The position numbers and the translations under genes are program-made. Shown here one piece after another: positions 1 through 8,552 of a stretch of DNA of 64,000 nt. Source of the stretch: Blattabacterium sp. (Blaberus giganteus) (lineage in GTDB: Bacteria; Bacteroidota; Bacteroidia; Flavobacteriales; Blattabacteriaceae); contig NC_017924.1 of the NCBI RefSeq assembly GCF_000262715.1, positions 496,001 to 560,000 on the forward strand, given 5' to 3'. The notes under the pieces were generated by a model that was not told the DNA's origin, made no database searches, and saw nothing but the letters and a program-made list of their open reading frames with translations. The stretch's first letter is position 1; every line of letters begins with the position of its first letter.

Positions 1-505
1 ACTTAGAAAAAGAAGAACTTCTATAGCTGTATTACAAGGAACTGAAACAGAAGAGGAATTGATTTCTTTAAATCAAGATATGTTAACTTATTCAGGAAGA
101 GGATGTAGAAATGTAGGAAAAATATTTATACCTCATAATTATGATATTCATTTGATTTTAAAAAGATCATTTATATCCGAATATATTACAGAAAACTATA
201 AATATACAGATAACTATAGATATTATCTGTCCATCTATACGATGAATAAAGTTTTTTTTCAAAAAAATCATTTTATTCTTTTCAAAGAAGAAAAAAATTA
301 TCACAGTCCAATATCTGTAGTTTATTATGAGTTTTATGATAATTTAGATCAGTTAAAAAAAATAATTTCAGAAAACAATCTACATATACAATGTATAGTT
401 TCTAAAAATATCATGAAAAAAGAAATTTCTTTCGGAAAAACACAATATCCAGAATTAAGAGATTATGCAGATGAAATTGATACAATTCAATTTTTAAATA
501 GATAA
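1..505 (+). CDS. Acyl-CoA reductase, LuxC family (C-terminal part)
   Basis: The reading frame is open from base 2, so this is the last 167 residues of a gene that starts outside the window. The visible part matches the C-terminal half of LuxC-type NAD(P)H-dependent acyl-CoA reductases: a stretch RRTSIAVLQGTETEEEL followed by a Gly/Cys-rich GRGCRNVGKIFIP motif, where the Cys after GRG is conserved in the family. Such proteins reduce acyl-CoA to the aldehyde. From family knowledge, Bacteroidota carry a LuxC-like gene near a ferredoxin and serC; that context cannot be checked here. Its substrate in this organism is unknown. The 3' end overlaps the 3' end of convergent ribD by 12 bases. The TTG at 59 is not the real start, because conserved sequence continues upstream of it. 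Confidence 0.8.
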   Translation, partial: LRKRRTSIAVLQGTETEEELISLNQDMLTYSGRGCRNVGKIFIPHNYDIHLILKRSFISEYITENYKYTDNYRYYLSIYTMNKVFFQKNHFILFKEEKNYHSPISVVYYEFYDNLDQLKKIISENNLHIQCIVSKNIMKKEISFGKTQYPELRDYADEIDTIQFLNR

Positions 506-1525
506 TATTTTAAGTTGATCTTTATCAAGATTAATTTTTTTTGATATTGTTCCTTTTATTTCAGGTGCTTTTAGTCCACTTTTTAATACTCTTTTGCATG
601 TGAAAATACGGCATTCATCCCAAATATTTTCTTTAATAAAATTTTCTAAAGTATCTTTTCCTCCTTCCACTATTAAAGATAATATTTTTTTTTTATGCAA
701 AAAATTTAATATTTGATTTATTATTTTCTTTTCATTTCCAAAAGAAATTTGAATATATTCTATATTTTTTAGGTTTTTCTTGTATTTTTCTGTAAATACA
801 ATAGTATGTTGTGAGCCATCCAAAATAAAATGAGAGTTAGAAATATTTAATTTTTGATCAAAAAAAATTCGAATAGGATTTTTTCCAAACCATTTTCTAA
901 CATTTAATTTCGGATTATCCTTTAATACAGTTTTTCTTCCTACTAGAATTCCATCTTCTTCAGATCTCCATTTATGATTTAATTGTCTAGCATATATTCC
1001 ACTGATCCAATTATTTTTTTTATTTTCTGAATATATAAAACCATCATCACTTTGTGCCCATTTTAATATAATATAAGGACGTTTTTTTTTATAAAAAGTA
1101 AAAAAACGTTTATTTAAAATCCGACATCGATCTATTAAAACATTTTCTATAACTTCAACTCCATATTTTTTTAATTTTTTTATACCCAATCCTTTAACTT
1201 TATCACAAGGATCTTGTATTCCCACTACTACTCTTGGTATATTTTTTTGAATTATAAAATCAACACAAGGAGGTGTTTCTCCGAAATGAACACATGGTTC
1301 TAATGTAACATATAGAGTACAGTCTAAAAATAAATATTTATTTTTTATATTATTAATAGCCAAAAATTCCGCATGATATATTCCTTTTTTGAAATGCCAT
1401 CCTTCTGACAAAACAAGCCCATTTCTCTCTATAACGCAACCAACCATAGGGTTTGGAGATGTAAGCCCTAATCCATTTTTAGCTATTTGTATAGCTCTTT
1501 TCATAAATATTTCTTTATATTTCAT
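494..1525 (-). CDS. ribD: Bifunctional riboflavin biosynthesis deaminase/reductase RibD
   Basis: RibD catalyses two steps of riboflavin synthesis: deamination of the diaminopyrimidinone phosphoribosyl product of GTP cyclohydrolase II, and NADPH reduction of the ribosyl chain. The N-terminal half (about residues 1-145) is a cytidine-deaminase fold with the zinc site visible: HAE at 51-53 and PC-x8-C at 77-87. The C-terminal half (about 150-343) is the DHFR-like reductase domain, with an ILKWAQSDDG start and an EGG motif near residue 290. At 343 residues it is slightly shorter than E. coli RibD (about 367) but looks complete. It lies 9 bases downstream of aroE on the same strand and is probably cotranscribed with it. 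Confidence 0.95.
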   Translation of the reverse strand: MKYKEIFMKRAIQIAKNGLGLTSPNPMVGCVIERNGLVLSEGWHFKKGIYHAEFLAINNIKNKYLFLDCTLYVTLEPCVHFGETPPCVDFIIQKNIPRVVVGIQDPCDKVKGLGIKKLKKYGVEVIENVLIDRCRILNKRFFTFYKKKRPYIILKWAQSDDGFIYSENKKNNWISGIYARQLNHKWRSEEDGILVGRKTVLKDNPKLNVRKWFGKNPIRIFFDQKLNISNSHFILDGSQHTIVFTEKYKKNLKNIEYIQISFGNEKKIINQILNFLHKKKILSLIVEGGKDTLENFIKENIWDECRIFTCKRVLKSGLKAPEIKGTISKKINLDKDQLKILSI

Positions 1526-1534
1526 TTATGAATT

Positions 1535-2314
1535 TTATTTATATTTTCTATTTTTCCATATGTTCCACGATTCTTCTGCTTGAAGATATAACATTTCTAA
1601 TCCATTTTTAATTAAAGCGCCTTTTTTTTCTGCCTTTTTTAAGAACAAAGTTTTGTTGGGATTATAAACTAAATCATAAAAATAATGTTCAGAAGAAATA
1701 TATTGATAAGGTATATTTGGGCATAAATCTACATTAGGATATGTTCCTACAGGAGTACAATTTATAATGATTTTGTGTTCTTCCAATAAATTTTGATTGA
1801 GATCTTCATATACTAAAAAATTTTTATTTTTTTTCTTATTTCTAGATACATATTTATATGAAATTTGTAATTTTTCTAAAACAAATGAAATTGTTTTAGA
1901 AACTCCTCCCGTTCCTAAAATTAATGCTTGTAAATTTTTTTTATTTTTTTTTATAAATTGATTATTCAAATCTTTTTTAAAAGAAGACTCAAATCCTAAA
2001 ACATCTGTGTTAAATCCAGTTTTACATTGATTGTAAATTTTTATTACGTTTACAGATCCTATAGATTTAGCTTCAGGAACTATTTTAGTTAAAAAAGGAA
2101 TAATACTTGTTTTATAAGGAATAGTCACGTTACATCCTTCCAAATAAGGGGTTTTAAATACATACAACACATTTTCTATTTTTGGAATATCAAAAATTTC
2201 ATAATTTGTATTCACAATAGATTCTTTTTGGAATTTTTCTAAAAAAAATTTTTGAGAAAAAGAATACTTAATATCTTTTCCTATTAATCCATAAATTTTT
2301 ATTTTTTCATTCAT
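1535..2314 (-). CDS. aroE: Shikimate dehydrogenase
   Basis: AroE reduces 3-dehydroshikimate to shikimate with NADPH in the chorismate/aromatic amino acid pathway (cytosol). The substrate-binding SFS motif is at residues 18-20. The catalytic pair is present as K68 (in NVTIPYK) and D104 (in NTD). A GTGGVSKT nucleotide-binding loop follows near residue 134, and NCTPVGTYP near 186. The length of 259 residues is normal. It sits between rpsU and ribD on the minus strand with short gaps, suggesting one transcript. Retention fits a symbiont that supplies aromatic amino acids to its host, though that role is inference. Confidence 0.95.
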   Translation of the reverse strand: MNEKIKIYGLIGKDIKYSFSQKFFLEKFQKESIVNTNYEIFDIPKIENVLYVFKTPYLEGCNVTIPYKTSIIPFLTKIVPEAKSIGSVNVIKIYNQCKTGFNTDVLGFESSFKKDLNNQFIKKNKKNLQALILGTGGVSKTISFVLEKLQISYKYVSRNKKKNKNFLVYEDLNQNLLEEHKIIINCTPVGTYPNVDLCPNIPYQYISSEHYFYDLVYNPNKTLFLKKAEKKGALIKNGLEMLYLQAEESWNIWKNRKYK

Positions 2315-2341
2315 GTTTTATAAATAAAAAAAAATCAAAAT

Positions 2342-2539
2342 TTATTCTTCTTTTTTTAATTTCATACGTTCTCTATATTTTGCTCTTAGTATTTCATTTC
2401 TTCTTCCTTCAGAAGGTTTTATATATTGTTGTCTTTCTCTAAACTCTTTTAAAATACGAGTTTTATCAAATTTTTTTTTACATTTTTTTAAAGCTTTCTC
2501 AATGGATTCTCCTTCTCTAACCGTAGTAATTAATATCAT
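2342..2539 (-). CDS. rpsU: 30S ribosomal protein S21
   Basis: This is a 65-residue basic protein with the S21 signature: an N-terminal ITTVREGESIEKALKKCKKK segment, then KTRILKEFRERQQYIKPSE and a Lys/Arg-rich tail. S21 is a small-subunit protein that helps in translation initiation. The ATG at 2539 is the only sensible start and gives the normal family length. The gene follows tRNA-Val by about 30 bases on the same strand, so the two may share a promoter. Confidence 0.95.
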   Translation of the reverse strand: MILITTVREGESIEKALKKCKKKFDKTRILKEFRERQQYIKPSEGRRNEILRAKYRERMKLKKEE

Positions 2540-2572
2540 AATAATAAATAATAATTCTTGTGGAAATTCTTG

Positions 2573-2647
2573 TGGACATTACCGGATTTGAACCGATGAC
2601 CTCTACTCTGTCAAAGTAGCGCTCTGAACCTACTGAGCTAAATGTCC
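2573..2647 (-). tRNA. tRNA-Val (anticodon GAC)
   Basis: The reverse complement folds into a full cloverleaf. The acceptor stem pairs GGACATT with AATGTCC, and the D-arm is GCTC/GAGC. The anticodon stem CTACT/AGTAG encloses the loop TTGACAG (anticodon GAC, Val). The T-arm is ATCGG/CCGGT with loop TTCAAAT. The discriminator base is A and CCA is not encoded in full (only CA follows). Size is 75 bases including the discriminator. Confidence 0.95.
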
Positions 2648-2660
2648 TTTAAAATCAAAA

Positions 2661-2668
2661 CAAAATTA
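2661..2668 (-). promoter_or_regulatory. Candidate -7 box for tRNA-Val/rpsU
   Basis: On the minus strand the bases read TAATTTTG, a perfect match to the Bacteroidota -7 consensus TAnnTTTG. It lies 13 bases before the tRNA start, which is the expected distance for a short leader. I see no good TTTG at -33, so the call rests on one box and its position. Confidence 0.4.
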
Positions 2669-2696
2669 TATATTTTTTGATTATAATTAACTTTTT

Positions 2697-4781
2697 ATGA
2701 CCTGTAATACTCTAAAAAAATCTATAAAATATTTAAAAGGATTAAGTTTAAAAAAAGCTTATTTATTTAATACTGAATTAAATCTTTATACATATGAAGA
2801 TTTACTTTTTTTTTATCCTAAGGGATATATGCATATATATACATTAAATAATATATCAGAATTGTCAAATAATAATAATAATAATAATGATTTTGTACAA
2901 ATATTAGGTAAAATAACTAAAATAGAAGAAATAAATTACAAAAATAAAAAAGGAAAAATGTTAATAGCATGTCTGGAAGATAAAACGGGTTTCATTGAGT
3001 TGATTTGGTTTCGAAAAAATAATTTTATAAAAAATATAACAAAAAATATTACAGTAATAGTTTCTGGAAGAATTAAATATTTCCAAAAAAAAATTCAAAT
3101 TGTTCACCCAAATATTAAAGAATTTCAATCTTCATCCTCAATAAAAAACCATTCTATATTTCCTGTATATTCTATTCCTATAAATTTAAAAAAAAAAGGA
3201 ATAAATAATTCTTTTATGATTCATTTATTACAAAATCTTTTAAAAGAGTTAAAAAATGATATAAACGAATTTTTTTTTCAAGATTTTATTAATAATAAAA
3301 AATTAATGTCAAGAAAAAAAGCTTTAATTCAAATTCATTTTCCAGAATCTTTAGATTCTTTATCACAAGCACAACATTCTCTGAAATTTGAAGAATTATT
3401 TATATTAAAACTTTTTTTTCTATATAAAAAAAAAGTATCACACAGTTATCCTTTTACAAAATTAGGTAAGAATTTTCATTTTTTTTATAAATATTTTCTT
3501 CCTTTTTCTTTAACAATAGAACAAAAAAAAGTATTTAAAGAAATCTGGAATGATCTGAAAAAACCCATTCAAATGAATAGATTATTACAAGGAGAAGTCG
3601 GATGTGGAAAGACTATTATAGCTATATTATCCATGCTTGTGGCTTTAGATAACGGATTTCAATCTTGTTTGATGGCTCCTACTGAAGTTTTAGCTATACA
3701 ACATTACTATTCTATCAAGAAAATGTTTTCAAAAATTGGAATTAAAATAGCTTTATTAACAAGTTCTATTTCTGATTCTATACGAAAATCTATCTATCAT
3801 GAAATATTAACAGGAAAAATCTCTATTATAATAGGAACACATTCTTTAATTCAAGAAAAAGTTCAATTTCAAAATCTTGGATTAGCAATAATAGATGAAG
3901 AACAACGTTTTGGAGTAGAACAAAGAGAAAAAATTTGGAAAAAAGATAATAAACCTCCTCATATTTTAATTATGACAGCAACTCCTATTCCTAGAACCTT
4001 AGCTAAGATCATTTATCATGATTTGAATATTTCTATTATAAGAAAACTTCCTTTAGGAAGAAAACCTATTAAAACCATTCATTTTTGGAATAAAAATAGA
4101 GATCAAGCTTTTCAAATAGTGAAAGATCAAATTTCAATAGGGAGACAAGTTTATATTATATATCCCACCATAAATACTTCTTTTAAATATAAAAACTTAA
4201 TAAAAGGACATCAGGAAATCAGAGAAAAATTTAAAAATTTGGAAAATAAAATTGGAATTCTCCATGGAGAGATGAATTTTCAAGAAAAAAATATACAAAT
4301 TAACCGGTTTTTACGTGGAGAAACTAAAATTTTAATAGCTACTACAGTTATAGAGGTTGGAGTCAATGTCCCTAATGCTTCAGTTATTATAATAGAAAAT
4401 GCAGATTTTTTTGGATTATCTCAATTACATCAATTAAGAGGAAGAGTTGGAAGAGGAATTCATCAAAGTTATTGCATTCTTATTACTGACAAAAAAATCA
4501 GTGTCGAAGGTTTTTTTAGAATTAAAAAAATGTGTGAAACCAATAAAGGATTAGAAATCGCTAAAGAAGATCTAAAATTACGTGGAGGTGGAGATTTAAT
4601 AGGAACTAAACAAAGTGGAAAAAATTATTTTCGTATTGTAAATCTGATCAAAGATTATAAATTAATAAAAGAAGTTTTTCCAATTGCTAAAATATTTTTT
4701 AAAAAAAATCCTAATTTTTTAAATAACACAAAAAATATATTTTATGAATATTATAGAAATAAATGGAAAATTTTTAAATAA
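2697..4781 (+). CDS. recG: ATP-dependent DNA helicase RecG
   Basis: RecG is a branch-migration helicase that remodels stalled forks and recombination intermediates. The N-terminal wedge/OB-fold region (about residues 70-150) contains the GLIEL-like segment TGFIELIWF. The helicase core carries Walker A GEVGCGKT at 299-306, motif II DEEQRFG near 400, motif III TATPIPRT and motif VI QLRGRVGRG. Motif II reads DEEQ, as in Mfd, rather than the usual RecG DEQH. The length of 694 residues is normal. Residues 58-64 contain a run of Asn from an (AAT)n tract, probably neutral slippage. The gene is followed 8 bases later by the UvrD-type helicase, so the two repair helicases form an operon. Confidence 0.95.
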   Translation: MTCNTLKKSIKYLKGLSLKKAYLFNTELNLYTYEDLLFFYPKGYMHIYTLNNISELSNNNNNNNDFVQILGKITKIEEINYKNKKGKMLIACLEDKTGFIELIWFRKNNFIKNITKNITVIVSGRIKYFQKKIQIVHPNIKEFQSSSSIKNHSIFPVYSIPINLKKKGINNSFMIHLLQNLLKELKNDINEFFFQDFINNKKLMSRKKALIQIHFPESLDSLSQAQHSLKFEELFILKLFFLYKKKVSHSYPFTKLGKNFHFFYKYFLPFSLTIEQKKVFKEIWNDLKKPIQMNRLLQGEVGCGKTIIAILSMLVALDNGFQSCLMAPTEVLAIQHYYSIKKMFSKIGIKIALLTSSISDSIRKSIYHEILTGKISIIIGTHSLIQEKVQFQNLGLAIIDEEQRFGVEQREKIWKKDNKPPHILIMTATPIPRTLAKIIYHDLNISIIRKLPLGRKPIKTIHFWNKNRDQAFQIVKDQISIGRQVYIIYPTINTSFKYKNLIKGHQEIREKFKNLENKIGILHGEMNFQEKNIQINRFLRGETKILIATTVIEVGVNVPNASVIIIENADFFGLSQLHQLRGRVGRGIHQSYCILITDKKISVEGFFRIKKMCETNKGLEIAKEDLKLRGGGDLIGTKQSGKNYFRIVNLIKDYKLIKEVFPIAKIFFKKNPNFLNNTKNIFYEYYRNKWKIFK

Positions 4782-4789
4782 AAGATTCC

Positions 4790-6916
4790 ATGAATTCTCT
4801 GAATAATTCTCAACGTAAAATTATAGAAATTATTAAAGGTCCCATACTGGTTATTGCTGGAGCAGGATCAGGAAAAACTCGTGTTATTACACATCGTATT
4901 GTTCATATGATTCAAAATATAGGAATATCTCCTTCTAACATATTGGCTTTAACTTTTACCAAAAAAGCGGCTAAAGAAATGAAAGATCGTATTTCTAACA
5001 TGATGATGAATCAAATAAATTTTGATCAAATAACACTAGGAACTTTTCATTCGATATTTTCCAGCATTTTAAGGAAAGAATCTCATTGGTTAGGATTAAA
5101 ATCAAATTATACTATTTATGATCATAAAGATTCAGAGAATATCATAAAAAAAATATTAAAAGATTTCGAAACAAATTTATCTTTAAATTATAAAGAAATA
5201 AGAATAAAAATTTCTCAGTACAAAAACAATTTGTACTATTTTAAAAACAAATTTCAAAATAAAAAATTAGATTTTTTTACTAAAATCTATAAATCTTATA
5301 TAAAACGTTGTTTTCAAGCAAATTCGTTAGATTTTGATGATATATTACTTTATACTAATCATTTATTTTCTTATTTCCCAAATGTACTTGAAAAGTATCA
5401 AAAAAAATTTAAATATATATTAATTGATGAATATCAAGATACTAATTTATCTCAATATACCATTATAAAAAATTTAGTCTCTCAACACAAAAATCTTTTC
5501 GTGGTAGGAGATGATGCTCAAAGTATTTATTCTTTTCGTGGAGCTAATATTTCAAATATTTTAAATTTTCATCTTGATTATAAAAATGCTAAAATTTTTC
5601 GTCTTGAACAAAATTATCGTTCAACCAACCATATAGTGCAAGCATCTAACAATATTATTTCTTTTAATAAAAATCAAATTTTTAAAAAAATATGGACAAA
5701 TAATGAAAAAGGAGAAAAAATCAGAATATATTGTGCTTCTTCTGAACTAGAAGAAGCACAATATATTGCATCTTCTATTCTTTCAATAAAAAAGAAAACA
5801 AATTTACGATATGAAAATTTCGCTATTCTTTACAGATCAAACAGACAATCACATATTATTGAATATTCGCTTAAGAAAAATAATATTCCATATAATATAT
5901 ATGGATCCATTTCCCTTGAAAATAGAAAGGAAATTCGATATTTTCTAGCTTATCTTAGAATTATTGTGAATCCAAATGATGAAGAATCTTTATTACGCAT
6001 TGTAAAAAAAGTGAACCAAAAAATAGTAAAAAACATTTTAAGTTTATCTAAAAAAATAAAAGGAATCACGGTTTATAAAATAATAAAAAATGTTGAAAAT
6101 TATCAATACTTATTAAAAATAAGTAATAAAACAATAAATAGACTTAAAAATTTAATTTTAACAATAGAAAAGTTACGTATTAACGTAGAACAAGATCATG
6201 CATATACAATAGCAAAAAATGTAGAAAATTTTTTGTTAAAGGAAAATTATAATCATGAAGATTTTCAATATATACTTGATCATACATTTCAATATGTTCA
6301 AGAACAAAAAAAATTAAAAAATAATGGAGATACAAGTTTGTTTGGTTTTTTACGTTTTTTTTATTTGGAAATAAATGATGATATAAATCATGAAGAAAAT
6401 AAAAATAATAAGGTTTCATTAATGACGGTGCATTTATCCAAAGGATTAGAATTTTCCATTGTTTTTATTGTAGGATTAGAAGAGAATTTGTTTCCCTTAA
6501 AGTCTGATTTTGAAAATCAGTTTAAAATAGAGGAAGAACGTCGTTTATTTTATGTTGCTTTAACTAGAGCTCAAAAAAAAGCTGTGCTTACTTATGCTAA
6601 GTATAGATTCATATGGGGTAAAAAAAAAGAAAATGTTCCTAGTCGTTTTATTAACGAACTTAATAAAAATTTTGTAGAGAATCAGAAATACATATCAAAA
6701 AAAAAAGAAATTCATTCTTTGAATCATTTTAATCAAGAAAATCAAAATTCTAGATATTTAGAAATAAAAAAAGGAGTAAAAGTTTTTCACAAAAATTTTG
6801 GAATAGGAACCATTGTAGAATTGCAAAATAAAAATCAAATAGCTTTAATAAAATTTAAACAATCAGGAGAAAAAAGAATTTTGATAAAATTAGATAAACT
6901 TGTTATTTACTCATAA
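4790..6916 (+). CDS. UvrD/PcrA-type superfamily I DNA helicase
   Basis: This is a 3'-5' helicase for nucleotide excision repair and replication-fork maintenance. Walker A AGAGSGKT is at residues 23-30, the TFHS motif near 84, and motif II DEYQDTN at 213-219. GDDAQSIYSFRGA, LEQNYRS, VHLSKGLEF and YVALTRAQ follow in order. The last 45 residues (starting about GVKVFHKNFGIGTI) resemble the C-terminal Tudor-like domain of PcrA that contacts RNA polymerase. The 708 residues are somewhat shorter than typical Bacteroidota homologues, consistent with genome reduction. Either uvrD or pcrA could be used as a name. Confidence 0.93.
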   Translation: MNSLNNSQRKIIEIIKGPILVIAGAGSGKTRVITHRIVHMIQNIGISPSNILALTFTKKAAKEMKDRISNMMMNQINFDQITLGTFHSIFSSILRKESHWLGLKSNYTIYDHKDSENIIKKILKDFETNLSLNYKEIRIKISQYKNNLYYFKNKFQNKKLDFFTKIYKSYIKRCFQANSLDFDDILLYTNHLFSYFPNVLEKYQKKFKYILIDEYQDTNLSQYTIIKNLVSQHKNLFVVGDDAQSIYSFRGANISNILNFHLDYKNAKIFRLEQNYRSTNHIVQASNNIISFNKNQIFKKIWTNNEKGEKIRIYCASSELEEAQYIASSILSIKKKTNLRYENFAILYRSNRQSHIIEYSLKKNNIPYNIYGSISLENRKEIRYFLAYLRIIVNPNDEESLLRIVKKVNQKIVKNILSLSKKIKGITVYKIIKNVENYQYLLKISNKTINRLKNLILTIEKLRINVEQDHAYTIAKNVENFLLKENYNHEDFQYILDHTFQYVQEQKKLKNNGDTSLFGFLRFFYLEINDDINHEENKNNKVSLMTVHLSKGLEFSIVFIVGLEENLFPLKSDFENQFKIEEERRLFYVALTRAQKKAVLTYAKYRFIWGKKKENVPSRFINELNKNFVENQKYISKKKEIHSLNHFNQENQNSRYLEIKKGVKVFHKNFGIGTIVELQNKNQIALIKFKQSGEKRILIKLDKLVIYS

Positions 6917-6925
6917 CAATAATTT

Positions 6926-7933
6926 ATGGATGATTCAATAAAAATTAAATTAAATTTTTTTTTTCAAAAAATGATTTGTTTTGTAGCAATTATTTTATTT
7001 TTCATAAAATTAATTACTTGGCATATTACTTCTTCCCTTTCTATATTTAGTGATGCTATGGAAAGTTTAATCAATATCATAAGCGGTTTTATTGGATTAT
7101 GCAGTCTTTATATATCATCTTTACCTAAAGATCAGAATCATCCATATGGACATGGTAAAATAGAATTTATATCAACAGCTATAGAAGGTGTTTTAATTTC
7201 TATAGTAGGAATTACTATTTTTATAAATACTTTTATACGTATTATTAAATATAACATGCATGAAATTCTTTTATCAAGACTAGATTATGGTCTTCTTTTA
7301 ATGTCCTTTACCGGAATTATTAATTATTTTTTAGGATTTTTAGCTTGTAAGCTAGGACATAAAAATGGATCTTTAACATTAGTAGCTAGTGGAAAACATC
7401 TTCAAATAGATACTTATTCTACTTTTGGAATAGTTGTAGGATTAATTTTATTGAATATTACCAAATGTGCATGGATAGATCCTATTATTTCTATTATTTT
7501 TTCATCCGTAATTTTATATACAGGATTTCAATTATTAAGAAATGCTACAGCTGGTATTATGGATGAATCTGATAAAAAACTTTTAAAAAAATTATCTTTC
7601 TATCTAAATGAAAAAAGAGATATTCATTGGATAGATCTTCATCATTTAAAAATCATTAAATATGGAAGTGCATTACATATAGATTGTCATCTAACAGTTC
7701 CATGGTTTTTTAATATAAAAGAAGCCAATCAGGAAATCAAAAAGTTAACTCAATTAACTAAAAATGAATTTGGATATAAAGTAGAATTATCGGTTCACGT
7801 TGAAGCTTGTTCTAATAATCATTGTGCATTTTGTTTTAATCATTCTTGTCAAGTAAGAAAAAATATTTTTCAAAAAAGAATTCTTTGGACTTTAGACAAA
7901 ATATCTTATTACAACAATAATACTAAACTTTAA
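6926..7933 (+). CDS. Cation diffusion facilitator (CDF) metal transporter
   Basis: This inner-membrane divalent-metal/proton antiporter probably exports Zn, Fe or Mn. Six membrane segments lie in about residues 12-215. Family signatures are FSDAMESLIN (metal residues around D43), HPYGHGKIE near 72-80 and HLQID at 158-162. A cytoplasmic domain follows with a Cys/His-rich tail (CSNNHCAFC and NHSC) near residues 295-315, typical of Bacteroidota CDF proteins. Metal specificity cannot be read from the sequence. It starts 9 bases after the UvrD-type gene and precedes DUF4290 by 9 bases. Confidence 0.88.
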   Translation: MDDSIKIKLNFFFQKMICFVAIILFFIKLITWHITSSLSIFSDAMESLINIISGFIGLCSLYISSLPKDQNHPYGHGKIEFISTAIEGVLISIVGITIFINTFIRIIKYNMHEILLSRLDYGLLLMSFTGIINYFLGFLACKLGHKNGSLTLVASGKHLQIDTYSTFGIVVGLILLNITKCAWIDPIISIIFSSVILYTGFQLLRNATAGIMDESDKKLLKKLSFYLNEKRDIHWIDLHHLKIIKYGSALHIDCHLTVPWFFNIKEANQEIKKLTQLTKNEFGYKVELSVHVEACSNNHCAFCFNHSCQVRKNIFQKRILWTLDKISYYNNNTKL

Positions 7934-7942
7934 ATAGATATT

Positions 7943-8539
7943 ATGGAATACAACACTAATCGTTTCAAATTGGTGATCCCAGAATATGGAAGAAATATTC
8001 ATAAGATGATAGATTACGCTATACAAATAAAAAATAGAAAAAAAAGAAATCGTTGTGCATGGGGTATAATAAAATTAATGACAAGTTCTGTTCATACTAA
8101 ATTTAACAAGTCAATCTCTTTTTTTCAACATAAACTATGGAATCAATTATTTATTATGTCTAAATACCAATTAGATATTGATACACCTTTTCCTAAACCC
8201 AATTCAAAAGAAACCTATAAAATAAGTTTTTTTAATAAAAAAGTAGTATACCCTGAATACTTAACTAATTTTAGATATTATGGAAAAATAATAAGAAATA
8301 TGATCCATGCAGCAATACGTTGCAAAAATACGCAAAAGAAAGAAGGATTATTTTATGCGATAGCTAATACCATGAAAAAAAATTATTTAAGATGGAATAA
8401 AAGTATGGTAGAAGATGACGTTATATTTAAAGATTTAAAAAAACTGTCAAAAGGAAAAATATGTTTGATGAAAAATACAGATCCGTTATTACAATGTTCT
8501 CATATTTTGAAATATAAAAAAAGTATTATTAAAAATTAG
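7943..8539 (+). CDS. DUF4290 family protein, function unknown
   Basis: The N-terminus (MEYNTNRFKLVIPEYGRNI, then HKMIDYAIQIKNRKKRNRCA) is recognisable as DUF4290, a family confined to Bacteroidota and found in nearly all of them. It is 198 residues, mostly helical, basic, with no signal peptide or membrane segment and a HKLW motif near residue 54. No enzymatic motif is apparent. In free-living relatives it also lies immediately upstream of murA, as here (13 bases), which hints at a link to cell-wall or division functions, but this is inference. Its survival in a small genome suggests it matters. Confidence 0.85.
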   Translation: MEYNTNRFKLVIPEYGRNIHKMIDYAIQIKNRKKRNRCAWGIIKLMTSSVHTKFNKSISFFQHKLWNQLFIMSKYQLDIDTPFPKPNSKETYKISFFNKKVVYPEYLTNFRYYGKIIRNMIHAAIRCKNTQKKEGLFYAIANTMKKNYLRWNKSMVEDDVIFKDLKKLSKGKICLMKNTDPLLQCSHILKYKKSIIKN

Positions 8540-8552
8540 CTAAATCACTATA

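Noticed and set aside
2858..2890. (AAT)n tract in recG as a sign of phase variation
   Set aside because: It is a trinucleotide run, so copy changes add or remove Asn without shifting the frame; the region is a variable loop.
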